A stretch of DNA of 64,000 bases, taken from Candidatus Obscuribacter sp. GTDB taxonomy: Bacteria; Cyanobacteriota; Vampirovibrionia; Obscuribacterales; Obscuribacteraceae. Shown piece after piece: positions 51,222 to 59,280 of the stretch; the stretch's first letter is position 1; the number at the start of each line of letters is the position of its first letter. Position numbers and translations under genes: made by a program. The notes under the pieces are model-generated. The model ran no database searches, was not told the origin of the DNA, and was given only the letters and a program-made list of their open reading frames with translations. Location of the stretch: positions 2,108,001-2,172,000 of the forward strand of contig JADJQZ010000001.1 in assembly GCA_016712465.1 (NCBI GenBank). Direction: 5' to 3'.

Positions 51222-53359
51222 GAAAGTCAATTGTAATTTCTGAGCAGGACAATATTGCCGCCTTGCTGGAAAACGATCGAGTAGTGGAGTTTTTCGTCAA
51301 CAGAGGCGAACTATTGCTCGGTGACATCTATACTGCTTCGGTGGAAAACATTCTGCCCGGTATCGATGCTGCCTTCGTTAATCTGGGCAAAGACAAGATG
51401 GGCTTCCTGCACGCCAACGACGTGCCCGGACAGGGACCGCTCAAAGAAAGGCTTGTGCCCAAGCAGAAACTGCTTGTGCAAATCACTAAAGAGCCCACCG
51501 GACACAAAGGTCCCCGGGTATCGACAGCCATAAGTTTGCCCGGTCGCTTTCTGGTGCTTGTGCCGGAAGAGCGCGGCGTCAGTATTTCGCGCCGTATTTC
51601 GGAAGCTAGAGAAAGAGCCCGCCTCAAGGCCGTGGTCAATCTCATGAAGCCTCCCGGCGTCGGTCTCATCATCAGAACCGAAGCCAAAGGACAGGGCGAC
51701 CAGGAACTCTTCGAAGATTTCGAACAGCTCTGGGATCGCTGGCAGACCATTGTCTCGGAAGCCGAGGCTTCGATTGGACCGACCCTTATATATCGTGACC
51801 AGGATCTGCTCTTCCGCGTTATCCGTGATGCTTATTCCCACGAAGTAACTGAGATTATCGCCGACAGTCCGGAAGGCCAGAGAAGAGCCCAGGAATACCT
51901 GGCCGGCTGGGCCCACAAACAGACCAAGGTGATTTTCCATACTGCCGATGAGCCGCTTTTGCTGGCTAAGGGCATCGATAAGGAAATCGAGGCGGCCCTC
52001 TCCAACCGTGCTGAGTTGCCATCCGGCGGACACCTGGTTATCCAGCCCACAGAAGCGCTGACAGTTATCGACGTCAACTCCGGTCGTTTCACCAGTTCCC
52101 GCACTCAAGCTGAAACGGTACGGCGCACCAATTTGGAAGCGGCTCAGGAAATTCCGCGCCAGCTCAGACTGCGCAACATCGGCGGCATGGTCATTGTGGA
52201 CTTCATCGATATGGACAGCCGCAAGGATCAGCAGCAGGTGCTGGAAGCCTTCCAGAGATCTCTGGAAGAAGACCGGGCTAAGCCTCAGATTGGTCAGCTT
52301 TCCGACCTGGGTCTGGTGGAATTGACCAGACGCAGGCAGGGTCAGAGTTTGCGTGAGCTGTTCACGAGACCCTGCACAAGCTGCCACACTCATGGCGTCA
52401 TTCCGGCCCTTGAACTGGGACCGCCGGAAGATCGTCGCATCATTGCCTTCCGTTCCAAGGAAGAAGAGTCAGTCTCCCGCAAGAATCGCGGTCGGAATCG
52501 CTCCCAACCCCTTAAATCGGCTACCGCCGTCAGTGGTCGGGTGATGCCCTCCCATGTGGAGAGTGAACTTGATGAGGTTCCGGAAGAACTGGATGTGCTT
52601 TTGGATGTAGAGAGTGAACTCGATGATGTGCCGGAAGAAATTCTGGAAATGATGCCGGAGGATCTCCTCGATGCCAGGGCTCAGGGAAAGCAGCCAGCCA
52701 AACAGGTCTCCTTTGATGACGATGATGAGGACGAGGATGGCGATACTGCCGGTGGTGCAGGAGCGCAGGACAGTCACGCCACCATCGAAATCCGCAGTGA
52801 CGTTTTCCAACCCAAGAAAGCTCTATATGAAGAACGGATTGTAGAGACTGAGGAGGAAAGCACCACGGATCTGGCTTCCGACCTGGCTAAGAGTGTTTCA
52901 GCGGTAGAGAGTGTCTACCAGGAACTGGACCTCTTCAGTGCTGAGGAAACCGAGTTTGCTTCCGCCACCGTTGAGGCTGCCGCTGACAGCGAAGTCGTCA
53001 GCGAAGCGGCGGCTGCTCCCATCACCTACGAAGTGGAGAGCCCCTATGAAGCGGAAGTGGATCCGGTGACCGGCATCTACAGATTGAAAACCAAAACGGC
53101 GGAAGATGAGGCTGAAAGCGGTGTTGATGCAAGCAGCGCCATCAGTCTGGGTCTCGATCAGGGCGTGCCTGTGCTCGATACATCTGAGGCTGTAGGCTTC
53201 GGTGAGAGCAATGACTACACTCCCAACTTCACCCTCGCTAGAGAAGAGTCGGCGAAAGAGTCAGTCAGTCAGTTGACTCTGCCAGCTTTCTCTTCTTTGG
53301 AAGCTTCTGAGAGTGACTTCGGTAGCCAGTCTTCCGAAGGTCGTGACGATAACGAGTAA
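51218..53359 (+). CDS. rng: Ribonuclease E/G
   Basis: A 713-residue endoribonuclease, overlapping the radical SAM stop as ATGA. It has an S1 domain (about 35-125), the catalytic aspartates D285 (VIDVNSGRF) and D328 (MVIVDFIDMD) and the zinc link C386-x2-C389 (CTSCHTHG). It processes rRNA and degrades mRNA. The last 310 residues are acidic and low-complexity, with a duplicated VESELDEVPEE/VESELDDVPEE unit (from 447 and 464), and may be a scaffold for degradosome partners, as in RNase E. Confidence 0.94.
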   Translation: MRKSIVISEQDNIAALLENDRVVEFFVNRGELLLGDIYTASVENILPGIDAAFVNLGKDKMGFLHANDVPGQGPLKERLVPKQKLLVQITKEPTGHKGPRVSTAISLPGRFLVLVPEERGVSISRRISEARERARLKAVVNLMKPPGVGLIIRTEAKGQGDQELFEDFEQLWDRWQTIVSEAEASIGPTLIYRDQDLLFRVIRDAYSHEVTEIIADSPEGQRRAQEYLAGWAHKQTKVIFHTADEPLLLAKGIDKEIEAALSNRAELPSGGHLVIQPTEALTVIDVNSGRFTSSRTQAETVRRTNLEAAQEIPRQLRLRNIGGMVIVDFIDMDSRKDQQQVLEAFQRSLEEDRAKPQIGQLSDLGLVELTRRRQGQSLRELFTRPCTSCHTHGVIPALELGPPEDRRIIAFRSKEEESVSRKNRGRNRSQPLKSATAVSGRVMPSHVESELDEVPEELDVLLDVESELDDVPEEILEMMPEDLLDARAQGKQPAKQVSFDDDDEDEDGDTAGGAGAQDSHATIEIRSDVFQPKKALYEERIVETEEESTTDLASDLAKSVSAVESVYQELDLFSAEETEFASATVEAAADSEVVSEAAAAPITYEVESPYEAEVDPVTGIYRLKTKTAEDEAESGVDASSAISLGLDQGVPVLDTSEAVGFGESNDYTPNFTLAREESAKESVSQLTLPAFSSLEASESDFGSQSSEGRDDNE

Positions 53360-53373
53360 TTCGTTGAATTGGA

Positions 53374-53412
53374 AGAAGGAGCGCTTGCCCGGCAAGCGCT
53401 CCTTCTGCTTTA
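53374..53412 (+). terminator. Rho-independent terminator of rng
   Basis: A long stem of 15 bp (53374-53388 with 53392-53406), loop CCG, followed by GCTTTAAT on the plus strand. It is 15 bases after the rng stop. Confidence 0.85.
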
Positions 53413-53431
53413 ATAAAGAGAGAACGAAAGC

Positions 53432-54682
53432 TTACTGGCGCTTTTGTTTAGCCATGGAGAGGCTATAGCCGAAGCGTGAGCCGGCGGCAATCATATCAGG
53501 CTGCAGTAGACTGGCTTCCACCCTTGCTCCTGCATCGGTGACGAAGAGCTGGTATATATCGGCTGGATCCTGGGTGTAGATTTGCTCTTCCACGAAGAAA
53601 GCGCCGCCGAATTTGCCCTTGTGCACGAACACAAGATAGGTAGACTTGGTGCTCGGCAGGGTGATGGCCAGGCAGGCGGTGTTGCCGTTCTGGGTGAAAT
53701 AGGTCATGAAGTAGTCGAACTGAGTTTTGGGATCCAGCGACTCATCTCTTTCTACAGGGAAACCGAGGAAGAGTGAGGCCATGGCTACGGTTACTTCTTC
53801 GGGCAAGTCGTAGACCATGACTGTGGCGTCGGGCGCTTCCAGGTCGGTGAGCATGCTGGTGAGCGATTCTTCCGTGGGTCTGGCGTCGGGAGAAGTCTTG
53901 CAGCCGTAAATGCAGCCTACTGCCTTGCCGCGATAGAGCAGCACGGCTGAGCGTGAAAGGGCCTGTTCCGACGTACACTTCATGCAGCCTGTGCGCATGC
54001 CGCCTTCCAGGTCGGTTATAAGCCACTCCAGATCGTAATCACACATTTTCATGGTGGTTAACGACTCTTGATCCAGGGGCGGCATGACCAGGTCGATGGC
54101 GCGGCGGAGGCGGAAGCGCTTGGTGGGAGTCTGCTCTATGGGTGCCTGCCACTGAGATTCGGTGAAGGAAGCGCCTGTGTTCTCGGGGGAGGCAATGGGA
54201 GCTTGATAGGCTTGATTGGTGCTCTGACTGTAGTCAGGAGCGTAGATCGTTGAGTCGGAATGGGCTTGTTGCCCTTCTTCCCGCGGCGGTGCATAAGATT
54301 GCTCGTAGTTTTCTTGCTCGGCCGGGGCTTGATAGTTGTTCTGGGTCTCTGACTGCCGCTGTTGCAGAATTTCGTCTATTTGCTCGGGGTTGTCGAGGTG
54401 CTCGGCCCAGTTGACCTGCGAACTTGTGGGCAGTGATGCGCCGGAGGCCCGATTACCTGAAAAGAGGGGGGAAAGGAGAATGCGGTTGTTATGAACGCAA
54501 ACGAACTGAGCAAGGATTTCCTCGCCCGGCCGCAAAGCGGCAGTCGTTTGAATAAAGCCAGGCAAATTATCCTTGGGGATGATTACTGCATAGCCGCCGG
54601 TCTCTGCCTTGGTGACCTTACAGACCACGTTTTGACCAGCTTTGTACCCTGTCACCTTCCAGGGATTTATTGGTCTTGTCAT
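53432..54682 (-). CDS. S1-like domain protein with Gln-rich linker and orphan C-terminal domain
   Basis: A 416-residue protein. Residues 1-78 look like an S1/OB-fold domain (AGQNVVCKVTKAETGGYAVIIP, PGEEILAQFVCVHNNRILLSP). Residues 85-185 are Gln/Tyr/Ala-rich. The C-terminal 220 residues (AIDLVMPPLDQESLTTMK, GMRTGCMKCTSEQALSRSAVLLYRGKAVGCIYG) form a domain I do not recognise; it has a CMKC pair and a GCIYG segment. It is convergent with rng. Confidence 0.72.
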   Translation of the reverse strand: MTRPINPWKVTGYKAGQNVVCKVTKAETGGYAVIIPKDNLPGFIQTTAALRPGEEILAQFVCVHNNRILLSPLFSGNRASGASLPTSSQVNWAEHLDNPEQIDEILQQRQSETQNNYQAPAEQENYEQSYAPPREEGQQAHSDSTIYAPDYSQSTNQAYQAPIASPENTGASFTESQWQAPIEQTPTKRFRLRRAIDLVMPPLDQESLTTMKMCDYDLEWLITDLEGGMRTGCMKCTSEQALSRSAVLLYRGKAVGCIYGCKTSPDARPTEESLTSMLTDLEAPDATVMVYDLPEEVTVAMASLFLGFPVERDESLDPKTQFDYFMTYFTQNGNTACLAITLPSTKSTYLVFVHKGKFGGAFFVEEQIYTQDPADIYQLFVTDAGARVEASLLQPDMIAAGSRFGYSLSMAKQKRQ

Positions 54683-54872
54683 TCTGGTTCCCTTGCGCGC
54701 ACCCTATGCGCCTTTAGTCGATAATACTATTTTATGCCCCTGGATACTCAATTCCAAGCGTTTTTTAGTAGTTCCGATATTGTTCCTCACATGTTTTTGT
54801 TTGTCGTCCGTTTTGCTCCTGAGAATATCCCTGGTGGCGGAACTTACGACTTACTTTTCAGGCGTGAGTTTT

Positions 54873-55199
54873 TCAGGAGCGTCGCAAGACGCCCCCGAGA
54901 ACTTTTGCCAGTCTGTTAAAGAATGGTTGCAAAGGTCCTCGATTGTTCCTTACCCCGATTTCAACAGAAATCTCACTACATTCCTTGGAATTTGCTAATG
55001 AGTTACATGACGCTTCGGTTTGGCCGGCCTGTGGCTTACAGGTCAGGCAGCTGCCCGAGCAGGAATTTTCCAGTTCCGTCCAGTTATTGCAGCGGGGGCA
55101 CAGAGCCTTATTGCCCACCAGTTGGTTGGTTTGCGAAAGGCTGAGGGGTAGTTTGCAAGTGGAACACTTCGGTGCTTGATCTGCCATGGGACCGGACAT
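54873..55199 (-). CDS. Zinc-ribbon protein downstream of feoA
   Basis: About 108 residues from ATG 55199 (or 55187), directly after the feoA stop. The N-terminal part has CSTC, CPRC, C-x3-C-x2-C, then further single Cys, a run of metal-site candidates; the C-terminus is basic. Frames extending to 55265 run into feoA. Not assigned to a family. Confidence 0.6.
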   Translation of the reverse strand: MSGPMADQAPKCSTCKLPLSLSQTNQLVGNKALCPRCNNWTELENSCSGSCLTCKPQAGQTEASCNSLANSKECSEISVEIGVRNNRGPLQPFFNRLAKVLGGVLRRS

Positions 55200-55200
55200 C

Positions 55201-55422
55201 TCAGGCGATTTCCGAGACGTCGATGAGAAAAGCCAGTTCCCGGCCCACAGCCAGTTCCATTTCATTGCAGCTAAGAATTACCGGGCCGCCCTTGATGTTC
55301 TTGGTAATGTCAATCTTGGCACCCTGACCGATGCCGAAGCGAATTGCCTGCATGGTCACTTCTTCCGAGCGGGTGGAAGTGACAACCAGGCGGCTTCCTT
55401 CTTTTGCTTCTGCCAGTGTCAT
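55201..55422 (-). CDS. feoA: FeoA-domain protein
   Basis: A 73-residue SH3-like FeoA protein (MTLAEAKEGSRLVVTSTRSE, GIGQGAKIDITKNIKGGPVILSC, GRELAFLIDVSEI). FeoA assists ferrous iron uptake by FeoB, which is not in this window. It lies 78 bases after fur on the same strand and is followed by the zinc-ribbon gene, so it may be iron-regulated. Confidence 0.86.
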   Translation of the reverse strand: MTLAEAKEGSRLVVTSTRSEEVTMQAIRFGIGQGAKIDITKNIKGGPVILSCNEMELAVGRELAFLIDVSEIA

Positions 55423-55500
55423 GGTGTGCTCCTGAAGTTGCTCTACTTACATCTATTTTGACCGGTCAGGCAGGGCTTTGTCGAAAGTCTTGCAAAATTA

Positions 55501-55977
55501 TTAGCGATTGCGACCGGTTTTGTTATTTTTGCAGGTCGGGCAGAGTCCGAAAATCTTAAACTGAGCATCAATGACTTCGAAGTTGTAACGGGCACCTATT
55601 TTCTGCCCGGCTTCCTCGAGGAAATGGTCTTCGAATTCCAGGGTGAGGTTGCAGCCGGTGCAGATTATGTGCTGGTGGGGCAGCGTGTCTTGCTTGAGTT
55701 CGTAGTGCTTGTGCCCTTCCGCAAAATCCAGTTCTCTGAGCAGACCCAGGGAAGAAAGCAGCTTGAGGGTGCGATAAGCAGTGGCCAGTGAGACATTGCC
55801 GCCTCGTTCCAGAAGCTTGGCGTGCAATTCCTCGGCCGACAGATGCTCGCCGTGGGGTTGGTCACGAAAAATCTGCAGTATGGTTTCCCGTTGGGCCGTG
55901 ATCCTGTGGCCACGTTTGCGGAGGCTGTCAAATACCTTGTCGGCTTCGCTTTGTTCTTCCATCTTGATTCTGTTCAT
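55501..55977 (-). CDS. fur: Fur-family metal-dependent repressor
   Basis: A 158-residue regulator. The winged helix is at about 20-85 with recognition segment NVSLATAYRTL. Metal sites: GHKHYEL, HQHIIC106-x2-C109, FEDHF and C146-x2-C149. It could be Fur, Zur or PerR by sequence alone; position next to feoA favours iron. It has a slightly long, charged N-terminus; ATG 55962 is an alternative start. Confidence 0.9.
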   Translation of the reverse strand: MNRIKMEEQSEADKVFDSLRKRGHRITAQRETILQIFRDQPHGEHLSAEELHAKLLERGGNVSLATAYRTLKLLSSLGLLRELDFAEGHKHYELKQDTLPHQHIICTGCNLTLEFEDHFLEEAGQKIGARYNFEVIDAQFKIFGLCPTCKNNKTGRNR

Positions 55978-56038
55978 GACTTCAATTTAGCTGCGCCCTG
56001 ATCATAACACCTGCTTGCCACATGGAAATGCCTTGCTT

Positions 56039-59020
56039 TCAAGTGCTGCTTCCGACTTTCTCGGGGCTTGTTTTGGCCCGTGCGGATTTGGCGCGGCTGA
56101 CCGCCGGTTTCTCCGCTGCTTGATTTTGCGGTGCCGCTATCAGGTGCTGTTCCAGGTAAAGTCCTGTGTGGCTGCGCCCTTTATGGCGCACCAGGTCTTC
56201 GGGGGTGCCGGCCAGCACCAGACTGCCGCCTTTGTCTCCACCTTCCGGTCCCAGGTCTATCACCCAGTCGGCTTGTTTGATCACGTCCAGATTGTGTTCG
56301 ATGATCAAAACCGTGTTGCCGCCGTCGACAAGACGGTTAAGCACATGCAGGAGTTTGTCCACATCGGCGAAGGACAGGCCGGTTGTCGGTTCATCCAGGA
56401 TGTATATGGTTTTGCCGGTGGAGCGCCTGGAAAGCTGCTCCGCCAGTTTGACTCGCTGGGCTTCACCGCCGGAAAGCGTGGTGGCCGGCTGACCCAGTTT
56501 GACGTAATCCAGACCTACTTCCTGTAAGGTTTCCAGCTTGCTCACCGCCTTGGGAATGTTGGCGAAGAAAGTGAGAGCCTCTTCCACTGTCATTTCCAGA
56601 ACTTCAGAGATGGAGCGCCCTTTGAACTTCACTTCCAGGGTTTCTCGGTTGTAGCGGGCGCCCTTGCAGATGTCGCAAGTAACGAAGACCGACGGCAGGA
56701 AGTTCATCTCGATTTCATTCATGCCTTCGCCGTGACAGGCTTCGCATCTGCCGCCCTTCACGTTGAAGCTGAAGCGACCGGGCAGATATCCTCTGGCTTT
56801 GGCCTCCGTGGTCATGGAGAAAACTTCTCTGATGACGTCGAAGAGCCCGGTGTAGGTGGCTGGATTGGAGCGGGGGGTGCGTCCGATCGGTGACTGGTCG
56901 ATGTCGATAACCTTGTCCAGTTGCTCCAACCCTCTTATTGCTTTCACTCCCCGCGGTGCCGGTACCGTGCCGCTGAAGTGGTGGCGCAAATATTGGTAGA
57001 GCAAGTCGTTGACCAGAGTCGACTTGCCGCTGCCGGAGACGCCCGTCACGGCCACAAATTTCCCCAGGGGAAGGGTGACTGAGAGATTCTTCAAATTATT
57101 CAAAGTGGCCTCCTCCACTTCCAGAAATAGTCCGTTACCGGGGCGTCTTTTCTTTGGTACGGCAATGGTCTTGCGACCGCTCAGATACGCACCGGTGGAT
57201 GAGCGCGGTGCCACCATGATATCTTCTATGGTGCCTTCCGCCACTACTTCGCCACCGTGCACACCAGCACCCGGACCGATGTCCACCAGCCAGTCGGCTT
57301 CCCTCATGGTGTCTTCATCGTGCTCAACCACCAGTAGCGTGTTGCCTAGATCTCTCAGGTGTTTGAGGGTGCCAATCAGTTTGGCATTGTCCCTCTGGTG
57401 TAAGCCGATGGAGGGTTCATCGAGCACATAGAGCACGCCGGAAAGGCCGGAGCCTATCTGGGTTGCCAGCCGAATGCGCTGGGCTTCGCCGCCGGAAAGA
57501 GTACCGGCTTGACGATCCAGGGTGAGATAAGTGAGTCCCACATCGGTGAGGAATTTCAAACGAGCGTTGATCTCAAGCAAGACCTGATGGGCTATGGTGC
57601 GCTGCTTTTCGCTCAAACTTTCCGGCACGGACTGAAAATAGGTGACGGCTTTTTCTACGGAAAGAGCTGAGACCTGGGCAATGGACATACTCTGCACCTT
57701 GACGGCCAGGCTTTCCTGCTTGAGGCGGCTGCCGTTGCAACTGGCGCACGGCATCTGCGTCATGTAATTTTCGATGTCTTGCTTAATGCGGTCTGATTGC
57801 GATTCTTCATGGCGTCGCTTGAGGTTGTTGATTACACCTTCGAAGGATTTTTTGTATTCCCAGAATTCTCGGCCGTCGAAAGAGTCATGACCGAGTTTGA
57901 TGCGTTCTGCGCCGGAGCCGAAGAGAATGATGCCCTGCTGGGCTTTTGTCAATTTTTCGAAAGGTACTTTGACTGAGAATTTGTAGTGTTTGGCTACGGA
58001 GGCGATGAGTTGATCGTAATAGGGATTATTGGTCTTGGCCCAGGGGTAGATGGCTCCCTCTTCCAGGGTCTTCTTACCGTCCGGCACTACCAGCGCCGGG
58101 TCTACCTCGTATGTGCAGCCCAGTCCGTGGCATTCATCACAGGCGCCGTAGGGGCTGTTGAAGGAAAAGATTCGGGGGGTCAGTTCCGCAAAGCTGACTC
58201 CACAGGCGGCACAAGCAAAGTTCTCGGAAAAGAGAAGATCTCCTTTCTTGGTGGTGCTACCGCCGACGATATCAACCAGGGCATTCTGTTTTCCCCATTT
58301 TAGGGCGAGGGAAAGGCTATCGGCCAACCTCGACTGGATGCCTTTCTTAATCACCAGTCTGTCCACCACCAGGTCGATGTTGTGTTTCTTGTTCTTGTCG
58401 AGCTTTATTTGCTCTTCATCTTCCAGTTCCACAACTTCGCCGTCGATGCGGCATCTGACAAAGCCTTCCTTGCGCAATTCTTGGAAGAGCGACTGGTATT
58501 CTCCCTTCTTGCCGGCAATCAATGGGGCAAGTATTTGAATCTTGCTGCCTTCGTCGAGAGAAAGCACCTGGTCGACAATCTGGTCGATGGTCTGGGGATT
58601 GATCAGGCGGTCGCACTTGGGACAATGGGGGGTTCCTACCCGGGCGAATAAGAGCCTCAGGTAATCATATATTTCCGTAACGGTGCCGACTGTGGAACGG
58701 GGATTATGGCTGGTGGATTTCTGGTCAATGGAGATAGCCGGTGAGAGCCCGTCGATGCCGTCCACGTCCGGTTTGTCCAGCTGTCCCAGGAATTGTCTGG
58801 CGTAGGCTGAGAGTGACTCCACATAGCGTCTCTGTCCCTCGGCGAAAATAGTGTCGAAAGCCAGGGACGATTTACCGGAGCCGCTCACACCTGTGACAAC
58901 CACTAGATTGCCCCGGGGAATTTTTAGGTCGATGTTCTTAAGATTGTGCTGTCTGGCTCCCCGCACTACGATGTGCTCGTCAAAGCCATGACCTTTGCCT
59001 CGAACTTGCTTCTCCGCCAC
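56039..59020 (-). CDS. uvrA: Excinuclease ABC subunit A
   Basis: A 993-residue DNA-damage recognition ATPase. It has two ABC modules with Walker A GVSGSGKSSL near residue 40 and GVSGSGKSTL near 660, two signature LSGGEAQR, and zinc modules CPKC, CAACGVSF, CDECHGLG and CEACHGEG, CDICKG. The C-terminal tail is basic, about 40 residues longer than the E. coli protein. It is separate from uvrB, which is not in the window. Confidence 0.97.
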   Translation of the reverse strand: MAEKQVRGKGHGFDEHIVVRGARQHNLKNIDLKIPRGNLVVVTGVSGSGKSSLAFDTIFAEGQRRYVESLSAYARQFLGQLDKPDVDGIDGLSPAISIDQKSTSHNPRSTVGTVTEIYDYLRLLFARVGTPHCPKCDRLINPQTIDQIVDQVLSLDEGSKIQILAPLIAGKKGEYQSLFQELRKEGFVRCRIDGEVVELEDEEQIKLDKNKKHNIDLVVDRLVIKKGIQSRLADSLSLALKWGKQNALVDIVGGSTTKKGDLLFSENFACAACGVSFAELTPRIFSFNSPYGACDECHGLGCTYEVDPALVVPDGKKTLEEGAIYPWAKTNNPYYDQLIASVAKHYKFSVKVPFEKLTKAQQGIILFGSGAERIKLGHDSFDGREFWEYKKSFEGVINNLKRRHEESQSDRIKQDIENYMTQMPCASCNGSRLKQESLAVKVQSMSIAQVSALSVEKAVTYFQSVPESLSEKQRTIAHQVLLEINARLKFLTDVGLTYLTLDRQAGTLSGGEAQRIRLATQIGSGLSGVLYVLDEPSIGLHQRDNAKLIGTLKHLRDLGNTLLVVEHDEDTMREADWLVDIGPGAGVHGGEVVAEGTIEDIMVAPRSSTGAYLSGRKTIAVPKKRRPGNGLFLEVEEATLNNLKNLSVTLPLGKFVAVTGVSGSGKSTLVNDLLYQYLRHHFSGTVPAPRGVKAIRGLEQLDKVIDIDQSPIGRTPRSNPATYTGLFDVIREVFSMTTEAKARGYLPGRFSFNVKGGRCEACHGEGMNEIEMNFLPSVFVTCDICKGARYNRETLEVKFKGRSISEVLEMTVEEALTFFANIPKAVSKLETLQEVGLDYVKLGQPATTLSGGEAQRVKLAEQLSRRSTGKTIYILDEPTTGLSFADVDKLLHVLNRLVDGGNTVLIIEHNLDVIKQADWVIDLGPEGGDKGGSLVLAGTPEDLVRHKGRSHTGLYLEQHLIAAPQNQAAEKPAVSRAKSARAKTSPEKVGSST

Positions 59021-59280
59021 GCTGACACCCCTGAAAATGATGTTACGGTTAAATATTATCCGCCATTGCAGCTCTTTTCCTCATCAAGTTGCGGTGGCTA
59101 GACGGGCTTGTGACTAAAGAGAAGCATTAAAAAAAATGTGCTTTTGGGGTGGGGCTCTATTAATTAGGGTTATACGGGCGCTCAGCAAGGGTAGATCCTG
59201 GATAGGCGGGCTTGGCGGCGCTGACGGAGGCTACCACTGGCGTCATCCGTCCAGGACTTTTCTCGGGAGGCAACCAGGAT
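59021..59280. other. Gap between uvrA and the Pro-rich gene
   Basis: A 260-base divergent promoter region. A TTG at 59212 opens the next frame early, but GGGAGG at 59265-59270 points to ATG 59281. No RNA or repeat seen. Confidence 0.4.

Noticed and set aside
51311..52393. Minus-strand frame of 360 codons within rng
   Set aside because: Antisense of the catalytic part of RNase E/G, which is firmly identified.
54491..54998. Plus-strand frames over the start of the S1-like gene and the gap after it
   Set aside because: Overlap a supported minus-strand gene and lack ribosome sites; the hydrophobic look comes from T-rich intergenic sequence.
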